From NCBI GenBank assembly GCA_023627715.1, contig JAMAHW010000017.1:62001-126000 (forward strand): a stretch of 64,000 nucleotides of DNA, read 5' to 3'. The position numbers were made by a program, and so were the translations under genes. Below are positions 12,947 through 24,066 of the stretch, in pieces (within the stretch, counting starts at the first letter, position 1; the number at the start of each line of letters is the position of its first letter). Source of the DNA: Periconia sp. R9002. Lineage: Eukaryota > Ascomycota > Dothideomycetes > Pleosporales > Periconiaceae. The notes beneath the pieces were generated by a model, which was not told where the DNA came from, did no database searches, and saw only the letters and a list, made by a program, of their open reading frames with translations.

Positions 12947-13707
12947 AGGCTCCCTCCCGAGTGGGGCATGAGGGGTGAGAAGGACGGAGGACGATGAAAG
13001 AAAGAGAGAAAGAGAATGGGGAGTGAGTCCCAGCCCCCCCCGATGTTTCAGTTGCCTGAACCCGTACTCACGCGCGTGGCACCCAGGGGGGGTGGCCCCA
13101 TTTTTCCTTGCCCGCAACTTGTAGTCCCGACAGACACGAGGAGGACAGACGTACAGTACAAGGAAAGCTAGACATGCGAACGTCAGCAAAGAGGGAAAAG
13201 CTAGCGCGGTTCTAGAAGGTTGCTGTTTTAGGGACTGTGTGGAGGAGGGGGGATTGGTGGGGTGTGATTGGGTGGAGGGTGTGTTTCGGGTTTGGAGGGC
13301 GGCTGCGAATGAGGGGTGGGGAAATGGATGGTTGTGATGGTCGATTGTAATGGCGATAAAGTGGCTTAGGTTTAGGTTTGAGTTTTTGGGGACGAGGCGT
13401 TTTTTTTGAGCGCTGAGGGGGAGGGGTATGTGTGGTTTGATGGACGGACGGATTTGTTTTGGAGGGAGGACGAAGGAGGGTGGTTTGAGGGACTAGCACA
13501 GGAGTGGATTTTTTTGTTGCCTGTTTTGGACTGTCATGTTTCCTTTGCGAAGTGGGACTTGGGAGAGGATGGAGAGAAAATGAATGTTTTTTTGCGGGTG
13601 TTACTTTGTTTGTTCGCGTTCGCATCTAGTGCGGAATTGGTATCTAAATCGTGAATCATGAAGACTTTTTCGAGCGCAGCAGTGCAAGGGGTGATTGTAG
13701 CTCATGC

Positions 13708-15056
13708 TCAAGCGCTGTATGAACTGACATAGTACTAAAGGCAGATAGATACTTAGCACACAACTTCAGTGACAAAGCGTGGATTAGGAGAGAAGCTTCT
13801 TACCGTAAGAACAGACTCATCTTCGTCGGTATCGCTTGGGAGATAAACGTAGAGGATCAACGCATGTTCGTGGCAGAAACCTAATACAAAAGTTCCAGTC
13901 AGTCTTGTTATCGTGGTAGTTCACAATATATGGCGAGGAAAGTGCGCTTTCACTCACAAGCAATAACCCGGCCACCCAGCCTTCCAACGCTCATAACCTT
14001 CCCCCAATCCTTCCCATCGATCCTCACCGACGCCCATCCCTCCTCGCTCCTCCCATCCGCGCTCCCCAGCAGCTTCATCCGCGTGCTCGGATGCTCCGCC
14101 AAACCAACCTCGCCGCCCATCACCTGCTCAGGATCAAGCTCCGGGTTCTGGAGGTCCGTCCATACCGAGGAAATACTCATGGCATCGGTTTGAATACTCA
14201 TGCGCAAGCAGCCGTGCATGTTGGCCGCCATTTCGAGTCGGGTCGTTTTAGAGCTGGAAGCTGCTGCTCCCACTAGTGCGAGTTTCGTGAAGCGATCGCT
14301 GATGCTCTTGAGCTGCATGAGGGGAGGAAGAATTATGTGCACGTCTGGTTCGCGACACTGCGGCTCGTGAAGACCTGCTACCGTGTCTGGAGCAAGGACT
14401 CTGATGGGGACTTCCTGCGTAATGATGGTCTCGCGGTTCCCGCCGGCGCTAGAAGCGTCGTCGTCGTAAAAGGAACCGTACTCGTCATCTTCGGTGGAAA
14501 GATTAGGGATGGCGGAGGTGGTAGTGGTCGAGGAAGGGTTGGCAATGGTGAGGGCTAGAATTGGCATGTTGTCTGCTCGTTTGGTGAGGCGGATCTGGGC
14601 GGAGGTGGCGTTGAGAGCGGATTTAAGGGCGCGGTTTAGGGGACCGAGAGGAACTTCGAGATTTATGACATTGTTGGCCGCGGATTGGGTCATGTAGGTG
14701 CTGAAGATGGAGTCCTTGGGTGTGATGTGCGAGTCAGTGGTGATGGTATGGAACTGGGATGCCAGGCGGCGGGCTTACAATGGTGAGAGAACTGAAGAAA
14801 ATAAGTCAATTGATGAATGATGATACGATCTTAACGCAAAAGACTCACGCCCAGACTTGAGTACCCTGCTCGGGTATGATGGTGAAGCATACTTGCTCTT
14901 CGCTCAGTTTGAGCCATGCTAGCGGACCGAGGGAGTTCAAAGACGCTGTGAGTTCTACATAGGTCACAGTCAGCTAAGGATGCTTCCCAAGATTGGGTGG
15001 TGAAAAGACTTGCTCGTGAAAGTGGCTATATTATTTATAGACGCCTTGAAACGCAT
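13708..15056 (-). CDS. HUS1: Checkpoint clamp subunit Hus1 (9-1-1 complex)
   Basis: Hus1 forms the Rad9-Rad1-Hus1 ring that marks damaged DNA and activates the ATR/Rad3 checkpoint. My model has six exons: 15014-15056, 14849-14954, 14779-14791, 13958-14714, 13804-13880 and 13708-13734, giving 340 residues. The N-terminus MRFKASINN, the segment CFTIIPEQGTQVWA, the segment INLEVPLGPLNRALKSA, IRLTKRADNMPILAL and the C-terminal CFCHEHALILYVYLPSD match the family throughout. Exon 3 is only 13 nt. Intron 1 starts with GCAAGT, so it is a GC-AG intron; no GT donor gives the conserved frame. The last intron is needed to reach YYVSSYSA-stop. An acidic insert (STEDDEYGSFYDDD) and a Ser-rich loop sit in the middle. 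It follows TRS130 on the same strand with a 237-bp gap. Confidence 0.93.
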
Positions 15057-15293
15057 GGTTTGATTCTCTATTGAGAAATGGTGGCGCTGAAAGTGAAGAA
15101 GTCGCGTCGCGTCGTGTCACGTCATGTAGGCGAACGACGAATTGCGGGGCGACGCCAGAAAGACAGCGGGTCACGTGCTCACAACGGCAGTACATCAATT
15201 GATATTCACTTACATATGTACATGTATGTGTATAGCACCCATTCCTTATGTTCAAAATGTATATTCGCTATTACTAACAGCCTAACTAACCCC

Positions 15294-18200
15294 TTATCTA
15301 CTCTCAGCCTCCAACCAAATGGCGGTCGCCGACCGCCCCATTTCGCCAATCCCAACTGTACTCTCCCTCACATCCGGGACAACATGCACCACCTCGCCCG
15401 AACTCAAAAGATCCGTCTCGCAATTTAACTGCTCATCCTCGTCTGCATCACCAGCATTCGCAACCGACGCTGCAGTACTGACTTCACTCTTGCGTTTCTC
15501 TTCGCTAGCCTTGGGTGTGATCCTCGCTCGGATATCTACGTTGGGAAGCAACGCCGTGCCGGCGCGAAGCGGGATGAGCATTAAGGAGAATGTGTGTTCT
15601 TCGTCTTCTGTGGCGGCGAAGTGTGCTCGGCGCGGGCCGGCTACGAGCCAGATTTCTGGATTAGCTTCGACGTTGTAAACGAACTCGATCGGATCGGTCG
15701 GAGAGGTGAGGTTTGCAGCTGAGAGTAGGCTTTCTGCGGACGCCCACCGACGTGTGTGTTTGATGCGAAGCTTGGTGACTAGAGGTTGGCCTACGACTGC
15801 CACAGTTGATCCGTGAGAGAATGATTCAGGTGATGCTGGTTCCAGGGAGGCCGTGTGCAAGATGTGTGTTTGTGGCACTGAGACGGTTATAATCATGCGG
15901 CGGTGCGGATGCGGCGATGGAGGTGCAGTGTTTGGAAGTGGCGATTGGAGGTCAGGCGTCTTGGATAGAGGAATAGTTCTATGCGTCTGTAAATGTCAGT
16001 TTCTGCAGCCGCCCAAGAAACAATAAGGGGGGTGACTTACTTCGTGCCATTTCTGGAGCCAATTCCGAGTGTCCTCTCGCACCACATGTGGCAGACTCTC
16101 TACACACTCCCCCCATCCCATATCATTGAAAGGTCCCAGGTCGATCTTCTCTAACAGCGCAATCTTTTCGTATTGGCCGGGAAGCACGCGCTGTACCAAA
16201 CGATCGATGAATGTGCTGATGAGAAGGCGGGACAATCGGCGGACCGAGCTGTTCTCCACAGCATCCGAAAACATCACCCGTAAGCGGTCTACAACGTCTT
16301 CATCAAGACAGCGGTATTCTACAGCGAGCGCAAGGCTTCCACTATTAGGGGCTTGGCTCTTCCGGCGCTGCTGATGATCGTCGGAGATTCTCGTGATTTT
16401 GTAGGTAACGGCGACGGGCTGCTTTGGAAAAACATGGACGCTGTCTTGAGGCAGTTTCGGAGCAGAGACTTCGTATTCGCCAGCGCCGTCCAATGAAACA
16501 TTGAGGACCTCTAAGGGGACCTGGCTCGCGGTCTTGATGTTGAACTTGGAAAAGAGCGAGTCGTTTTTGAAGTGATCGTGAACGTTGACATCGAGCGGAA
16601 GCTCTACCGGAATAGTGAACGAATCATGAAACTGAAAAAGGCCCTTCTCAGTGGTATAGTCAATCTCCAACCTGATAGACAGATCCTGCAGTATCGTCTC
16701 TGTTTCATAAGGGATTCTGAACGTTGCTCTGCTGTTGGCGGGCATGGCGCCAATGGTCATCACACCAGGTGTAGGCTTGTCTTCGATTTTGAGATCTCCA
16801 GATGCATTTGCAGTTCGAATGCGAAGTCCTGCAGATGCAGCCTTCAGTCTGATCTCTATGTTTTGTATTTCATTCCAGCCGCTCGCGCATTCGACCTCGA
16901 TATGTCGTGGTTTGTCGATGTGAATGAAGTGGGCAAGATACAGTCGGGCGCGGAAGGATTCTGTTCGGGGGAAACAATGTACTCTAGACTTCTTCGCGAT
17001 CTTTGCTGCAACTGTAGGTGCAGTGGTCATGATTCCAAGAGGCGTAGACGCCTCGGCCTTTTTGAATGGCTCGTGGCTGAAGACAATCCGCTTCGTTTGT
17101 ATAATTATCTTATCTACGACGTACGAACCGGTGGTATTGACCTGTGAATGTTACGTTAGTTAAAATCCACAAACCTTGAAGACAATTTACATACGTTGGT
17201 GCCGACCCAAATCTTACACAACCCCTTCTTTACCTCTATCGGACCCAAACTCTCCAACCAGATATCCTTGCCTTGCGTTGAGGTGGCGTTGATGAGGCGC
17301 ACCTTTGCCTGATCCAGCACTATCTCGTCTTCAAGAACATGTCGGAACTGTAACCGTAGTTGGAACCCGTCCTTATCCTCAAAGTGTCGCACGTATGGCT
17401 CGACGGAAATGTCATTGAAGTACTTGGCCATTTGCACATTCATATCATATGTTAGTTGTTGAGAGTACTCCACCGACTCCGTTAAAACACCCGTAGTGTT
17501 GACCTTGTCGTCATCCAGCCAGTCCTTTGGAAAGTCGTGGGACACAATCTCAGAGCTCGCTCGTTTAGACGCATTTTGGGTCGTTATCCGGCTGGCGGCA
17601 GATTTGGCTAGTATGTCGAGGAGCGTACGGAGGTACTCGTCTTTGCGATTGAGCTTCCGCAAGCACTGTGCGTACATCTTCAACATGGTGGTCTCGACTG
17701 TGTTCCATCTTGTCTCGGCGAATAAAGAAGCCATCCGTCCGAAGTACATGGCCGCAGCAGCAAAATCTCCGAGCTCAAATCGAAGCGCTGCGAGATCACC
17801 TAAAACACTCTCGCCAGACTTGGCTTGGCCAGCTGCCATGTAGTGTTTGACAATCAGATCACTTAAACCCTAGTAAAAGTCAGAAAACGGCAAATCAACA
17901 AGAATCTTGAAATCTCAATTACCTCATAATGCTGCCGAAACTGCTCGATAGATAAAACAGCGTTCACAATCGTAGCAGCAGAGAGACCCACGGTAGGAGT
18001 TGTAACGGGGCTCTCCTCCTTAGTCTCCTCCTTATTATCTTCCTCGTCCTCGCTCTCTTCCTCAGAGCCACTCTTGTCATCGCTAAGGTTTACATCGCTG
18101 AGCTCTTCCTTTGGATCAAGGACCGACACGATGGCCGCCCAACCAATACTCCATCCCAACGACTTCCCGACATGTTCGAGAACGCGTCGTTGAACGACAA

Positions 18201-20251
18201 GTAGTTGCGCTCGAGCACCGGCCAGTTCTTGCTGTCCATTCTTTGCTTGTGGGAGCGAACTATCTTGATTGGGGTGTCGATCGCGGTACTGTCCGTTTTC
18301 GTAAACCACCTGCCCATTTGTGGAAGTCTGGGAATAAGGAGGGTCGATTGTTGACTGTGGACGCCCGCCTTGACCCGTGTTTAAGGATGAGGAGCGTGTT
18401 GGATGCGACATGGATTTGGGCTCGGCAACGGCGAGCTTCTGTTCTTTAGCATTTCTTCCAAATGGGAGGATTTTACTTGACGATCCAGTTCCCTCGCTAA
18501 GAGTGAACTTTGTGAATGGTAGTGATGATGTGGATGTCTCTTTCAGGATTTGTTCGAGTGCAGCAAACGTCCATGAGCGTACAACATTGTCCACTAAACG
18601 ATCAGGGAATGTGGTGTCGTGAGCTTTCGCACTGCAACTTTGGTTAGAGCCTGGAATTAGCGGATGGAGCATTCTACCTTACCCGTTGACTAGATCACTC
18701 CGTAAAAGCCGTCCAGCAAAAGCAATAAAGTTCAGAGCGCGCGAGCAAAGCTCTGTGAGAGAGAACAAATCCTCAGAGTCGTTGGAAGCGCCGCCCGACT
18801 TTGTGCCAACCGAGCTATCATCTACCGATCTCTGCAGGACCCCAGCATTTGGCCTGGGCTGCAATTTCGCTGCTAGATCCGACCTTGCAGACTGAGAGTT
18901 GCCAAGCCGCAACAAGAGCGACATCTGGCGAGCGAAAATGTAATTCCGAAAATCGAAGATGGAAATATTGTTCGAAAGAATCAGGCCCCGATAATCTTTC
19001 TTGGTAGCGTTGATTGGACTCTCATCGTGAAGGTGTGGCTGGGGTTCTTTGCGAGATCCGCCTTCCTTCTGCGACCGCTTCAGAATGTCGGAAGCTTGCT
19101 GGTACAAATCCTCAGTGTAATTCAACAAAACACCACCCGTGGTCTCGCCACCTTCGGCTGCCTGGTCGCGGATGATCGTATCAAGCCCAATAGAAAGCTC
19201 ATCGTATCCAAGAAGCGCATCTTCGACTAGCCCGACGCTTTCAAAGCCCCTTGCTAACCCTTCCTTGAGCATGAAGAACGTGCAGAAGTTCCACCCCGGG
19301 AGAACTCTCTGAGAATCCTTCTCCCGTATATCCTCCTCATAATGACTAACCCGCAGGTCAAAAGAAAGCAGAATCAAAGTCTTAAACCTAGCAATAACAT
19401 CGTTCCATACGCGTTCCTGCTCTTGCGGCGTTTCCGCGATAGGGGGGCTCGTCACAGACGTAGTGGATGGCAGCATGTGTGGTGGCACTGCCTCCTTCGG
19501 CAGACGCACCTGGGCCACGCGGTCGGGGGCAGACTTGGAAGCGCTGTTGAAATCAGCGCGTATCTTTTCAAGGATGGTCGTCGTCCCCCCCGTGAACCGC
19601 GACATCCTACTGGTCTTTTCTCTCTCTCCGGTGGCTGCGTTGGCCGAACCGCGAGGTTGACTCGCTGCAGGTGTGTCGGGGATGACGACGTGCAAGATCA
19701 TCCATTCGAATGCATCGTGGTTCTCTGGTGTCCCTGCAGAGGAGCTGCTTTGGGCAGGCGGGGTGTGTGCCTTTACCCACTCACGCAGCTGTTTACGAGC
19801 AGTTGATTTGTAACTGTCAGAGTCATCACATCTCAAGAGATAAAGTTTCAAGTAAGGCGTTCTTCTAAGTCCTGGAATTTGATGCCGTCTTTCCTTTGAT
19901 GATGGCCCACGAGCATGCTCTGTGGTGGTGGGCGTGGGGGTGGTCCCTTGCGCTCCCTCCGGAACAAACAATCCGGCAGAACTCGACCCAGCTGTGTGCG
20001 CCGATTCAGCACTAGGAACGAGATCAACATGCAGCGAGTCGATGGATCGCAAAGGCCGCGTAGGCGATTTCCAGTGGAGATTTCTCAGGGGAAACCGAGA
20101 AGCGAGTTGTTCCTGAACAAGCGGAAACAATCCAGATGGATCGTGGTATTCGACTGTACACGCATTAATCAAACTTATACAAAACACACACGTCAAGAAT
20201 GCGTGTTGGAGCTCATGTACCCGTGACTTTGGAGCTCGATAGTTCGTCCAT
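15294..20251 (-). CDS. TRS130: TRAPPII complex subunit Trs130 (TRAPPC10)
   Basis: Trs130 is a TRAPPII-specific subunit of the Rab GEF that activates Ypt31/Rab11 at the late Golgi. Six exons were assembled: 20221-20251, 18683-20153, 17923-18631, 17195-17869, 16041-17141 and 15294-15986, total 1,559 residues. Exon 1 supplies MDELSSSKVT, joined to VEYHDPSGLFPLVQEQLASRF. Next come NLHWKSPTRPLRSID and TPYLKLYLLRCDDSDSYK, as in family N-termini. The middle carries LRFELGDFAAAAMYFGRM (a helical repeat region) and an acidic stretch SGSEEESEDEEDNKEE. The C-terminal half is beta-sandwich-like (CASGWNEIQNIEIRL, FQFHDSFTIPVELPLDV). Introns are 51-67 nt and all phases agree. Low-complexity Ser/Thr/Pro linkers occur near residues 60-115. 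It diverges from the RTA1 gene over a 1.2-kb intergenic region. Confidence 0.93.
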
Positions 20252-21441
20252 GGTGATCCGGCTCAAAAAAACTGCTTTTGCCCGTAAGCAATTTCTACGG
20301 CACTCGGATCTGATACAGCATTTCCGGATGCACTATCGAAACACGTAAATCGGAAATTAACCCAAATGGTCGCGCATGAGTGTAGTGTCTCTTCTCCTAG
20401 GCCTTGTGTCGATTGCTTTGAAGATGCCACTCCATCAGACGTCGGTGCGCTAGTACTGCACTTGGACGATCCGAGCTTAGTTCAGGTACCACGTGACCTC
20501 CGCCCATACTCAATTGCTCAAGTCCATGTACACCGCCACACTCTTATATTTCCTAAAACAGGCGGTTTGGTGCGAGGTCTGTACGTTAACCCACCACCAC
20601 TAACCCTCAACAGCTTCCTACAAACAAAACACGAGAAGCACTAAAATACGACCGTCCTATTACCTTCGTATATAAAATTCTCATCAATAATCAAACAGAT
20701 TCTCCCAGGAATTCCGCAACAACTCTTCCAAAACCTCATTATTGATCCCTACATCCCTACATCCATAATTTATATAACACACTTAGATACATGTGTGCAT
20801 ATGTATATGCAAACCTTAAACATCAAACACAGGGTATCTCTCACCCCACACGCACTCCACCTCTCCCCCAAATTCCGCCTCGCAATGCGCCCAGCTGACC
20901 CTGTTCACCGGTGTGTGATGCGCTGTGCGTGACTTTGCTCCATGTTAACTATTGAGTCGAGTCGAGTTATTATCTCGCGCCGATCGTTCGCGTGTGGTGT
21001 GGTTGCTCGCATTCCTCGTATTCTGCGCGATTAACATCGAATCACAAAGGCTGAATTACCTGTCGGGTGAGCGAAGTGACATGAACACAGCCACGAACAA
21101 CGACAAAAACTCGTGTGGTCGTTGAATTTGCCTTTTCAACTAGATGTTTTTTAGGTTAGCTTTTGTGTGGTTTTTTGGGTGGATAATTTCGAGCTACAGG
21201 CGCCTGCCCGGTGGCCGGTGAACGTACATGGGGGGAAAGGGGTGGGACCAGAGTATATAGGTATTCAACGGCGCGCGCCGGGGTGATAACGAAAACGAGC
21301 CATCATCTTGTGCAACAATATTTGTTTTTGCATCTGCGCACTCTCGACTTCAACACAGCTTCCTTTCGCGTCTGAATATTGTTTTCTAGGACATTGCGAA
21401 CGTATACGGGTAGCGTGGTTGATTGACTGATCAGAGCAAAG
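20252..21441. promoter_or_regulatory. Divergent intergenic region, TRS130 / RTA1-like
   Basis: This 1.2-kb spacer separates two genes transcribed away from each other and must hold both promoters. On the plus strand a TATA-like tatata lies at about 21,254-21,259, some 185 bp before the RTA1-like start. CT- and CA-rich runs fill 20,640-20,890. I see no coding frame with family support. Confidence 0.45.
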
Positions 21442-22683
21442 ATGGGTATGGGAGATTACTGTAAGTGACACGCAGTTCAAGGCTACCAGTTGGTTGCTTT
21501 CCTCATTCCTCTTCATCTGAGAAACTCTTTTCAATTGCTGATTGCGGATTGGACGAGAGAAACAGCACCGGGATCCGTTTGGTACTACGCGCCTAACAAG
21601 CCCGCACCCATCGTCTTCAGCGTACTCTTCTTCATTTCGGGCGCGGTACACACCTGGCAGACTCTCAAACACAAGTCATGGCGCACCACCATGCTCCTCC
21701 CCTGGGCGGCGGCGCTCATGATTGCCGGGTTCGTGGTGCGCGAGCTAGGGGCCTATCATACGGATAACCTGGGGTACCTGATCGCGTCGATGGTGCTCAT
21801 GATGTCGGGCCCGCCTGTATACGCGCTCATCAACTACTTTATCCTCTCGCGGGTCCTGTATTACATTCCATACTTGGCGCCGCTGCACCCGGGGCGCGTT
21901 GCGACGACGTTTGTGGGGCTCGATGCCGTGTGCGAGATTCTCATCGGCCAGGGGGTGTGGCGGATGGCGAATTCAAGCATGACAGCGAAGCAGCGGCAGG
22001 TGGGTGCGAATCTCGTGACAGCATCACTGTCGTTGCAGGTGGTGCTGTTTGTGTCTTTTGGTTTGCTGGCGGCTCTGTTCCACCGGCGCGCTCAACGGGC
22101 TGGCGTCTTGTCTCGCGATCTCCGCATCGTACTTATTGTGTTGTATGTCTCGGCATCCATCGTCACGATTCGTTGCATCTACCGGTTGGTGGAGTATATC
22201 ATGGGTTGGGACTCGACCATCTATAAGAACGAGATCTTCTTCTGGATCTTCGAGGCCGTCATCATGCTGATCAACACTTGTCTGCTGAACCTGTTCCACC
22301 CGGGTAAGCGTCTACCGCGCTCTAATTCGGTTTTCTTGGATCGCGATGGCGTCACGGAGCGTCGTGGTCCCGGATGGGACGATGATCGGCCTTGGATCGT
22401 CACCGTCTTTGACCCCTTTGATGTGTGGGGAATCTTCACGGGCAAAGACATAAAAACCCAATTTTGGGATATGAGCGACGAGGAGTTGGCAAGGTTGAGA
22501 GAAGAGAAAAAGAAGAACAAAAGGGGGGTGCTTGCTGGACTGTTGGACCCTTTTCACCTGTGGGGGAAGAACGGGTATGTTGGCAAATACTTGTCCAAAG
22601 AGAAAAGAGGCGAACCCAGTCTGCCAGGGAGCCACGAAAAGAATCCAGCAGGAAGTGTGGTGGATACTCCAAACAAGGGTTGA
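21442..22683 (+). CDS. RTA1-family lipid-translocating / stress-response membrane protein
   Basis: RTA1-like proteins (Rta1, Rsb1 and Pug1 in yeast) are seven-helix plasma-membrane proteins linked to sphingoid-base export, azole or aminocholesterol resistance and heme uptake. The first exon 21442-21460 encodes MGMGDY. A 105-nt intron to 21565 leads into the second exon, giving DYSPGSVWYYAPNKPAP, the usual start of this family; the total is 378 residues. Hydrophobic segments include IVFSVLFFISGAVH, MLLPWAAALMIAGFVV, YLIASMVLMMSGPPVYALI, LSLQVVLFVSFGLLAAL, IVLIVLYVSASIVTI and FWIFEAVIMLINTCLLNLFHPG. The signature region around RVATTFVGLDAVCEILIGQG is present. An unusually long charged cytosolic tail of about 110 residues follows, with two similar FDPFDVWG / LDPFHLWG motifs. 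The substrate cannot be told from sequence. Confidence 0.9.
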
Positions 22684-22883
22684 CCGCAATGGATCCGAGT
22701 CTAACGTAGGTAGGATTGGGGAAGAAGGTAATTGTGTTGTGATACTTTATTTGATTTGTATTCAGCGAGATGTAACTCTGTTCTACTCTCTCTGCGTCTT
22801 ATGACACTGCTGTCGTTAATCCCAAAGATAGAAACGCCGTACGCTATGCTAAATGCTGACAAAATTTCCCTCATGACCGTGTT

Positions 22884-24066
22884 TTATTTTGCGGCGACTA
22901 CAAAGAGTTGTGGCTGCATGTTAATCTTACTAAGTCGTGCCACGCAGCCAGAAAGCTGGAGGAGGGTTTGCACGCCTTCGAGGATGCGCATGTGGGTGAA
23001 ACCGATTTCCTACAACGGTAATCAGAAACGGGCATATAGGAAGTTTGATAAAAATAGAAAGGCAGCGTACCTTGATGAACTCCAGCTTAGCGTGTTCGCT
23101 TAAAGAGTCGATGGTTTTGGTGACTTTGAACATGGTGCTGATGATGTCGTGACAACTGTATCCAAGATCCCACAATTCCTTCAGTGTCGTGAGGGCATCG
23201 TCGACGCGTTGCTCGTAGCATGCTTTGATCATGGCTTGGACTTTGATCGGGTGCGGGCTGTCCACCACCTTGAACACATTGTCTCCGTTGACGAAACCAA
23301 ACCCAGCGGATGTAGATTGCAGATTGTTGATGGCCTGTCGCATATCTCCCTCGGCGGAGAAGACCAAAGCAGCAATACCATCATCAGACCACTGCACTTT
23401 CTCCGCTTCCACTATTTGCATCAGACGCTCAACGATTTGGGCGTCCGTTAGGCGGGCATAGCGCAAGATGGCGCAACGGGACTGTAACGGCTCGATGATC
23501 TTGTTTGACTGGTTACAGGCAAATGCGAAACGGGTTGTGGCACTGTAAATCTCCATGGTACGGCGCAGAGCCTGTTGAGCGCCGCTGGTCATACTGTCGG
23601 CCTCGTCGAGAATGACCAATTTCTGCCTACCCGGGGGCAAAGTGACCTTCTTTTGTGCGAATCCCTTGATCCTGTTTCGTACCACATCTATGCCACGCTC
23701 GTCGGACGCATTGAGCTCCAGAACGGCCTCCTTGTAGCTGTCCCCGAGCAGTTGGCGGGCGAGACAGAGAATCGAAGTTGTTTTGCCGATACCAGGCATG
23801 CCGGATATGATTACGTGGGGCATGTTGCCATCTTTGGCAATGATTTTGAGGCGCTCGATGGTTTCTGTGTTGCCGACGACATCATTGAGAAAGACGGGGC
23901 GGTATTTCTCCACCCTAAGCAGGGAGCGTTAGCCATGCGAGTAGTGCACTTGACAAGATGAAGAGGTGACATACCAGGGTAGTTCGTAATTGGCTCCTCC
24001 GGCGGCGTTGGGATTCACCTTGATGCCATTGCTGGCGGCAGCTTTGGAGGACTCTGCTTTGGCCAT
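22884..24066 (-). CDS. RFC4: Replication factor C subunit, Rfc4 (human RFC2) type
   Basis: This is one of the small AAA+ subunits of the clamp loader that places PCNA on primer ends; it also serves Rad24-RFC, which loads the 9-1-1 clamp. Exons are 23975-24066, 23071-23914 and 22884-23009, giving 353 residues with introns of 60 and 61 nt. Seen in order are LPWVEKYRP, Walker [10 protein letters not shown] (about residues 69-77), [16 protein letters not shown], the DEAD Walker B box (134-137), the SRC motif in [10 protein letters not shown] (about 176-178), and a C-terminal collar ending LFVVAAK. The [14 protein letters not shown] and [11 protein letters not shown] segments distinguish it as the yeast Rfc4 ortholog rather than Rfc2 or Rfc3. 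S. pombe calls this protein Rfc2, so naming differs by species. It is convergent with the RTA1-like gene, 200 bp between stops. Confidence 0.96.

Larger units (their letters stand above)
802..13707. other. Gene-poor interval, about 12.9 kb
   Basis: I find no open frame with family motifs, sensible length and splice sites between MSS1 and HUS1. Frames above 100 codons exist on both strands but overlap one another, are Pro/Ser/His/Thr-rich or rich in Cys and Arg, and look like chance products of C-, CT- and CA-rich DNA. The stretch around 7,290-7,410 and the reverse strand around 2,100-2,440 look like pyrimidine-rich fungal promoter DNA but no gene follows. Contents listed separately are a CA-rich microsatellite, a T/G homopolymer junction, a C-rich skewed block, a (CA)13 run and a doubtful basic small ORF. 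A non-coding transcript or a large upstream regulatory region is possible but not shown. Confidence 0.6.

Noticed and set aside
13212..13625. 137-codon minus-strand frame rich in Pro, Lys, Thr and His
   Set aside because: It coincides with strongly G-rich plus-strand DNA, has no motif or hydrophobic core, and its composition is what C-rich DNA gives by chance.
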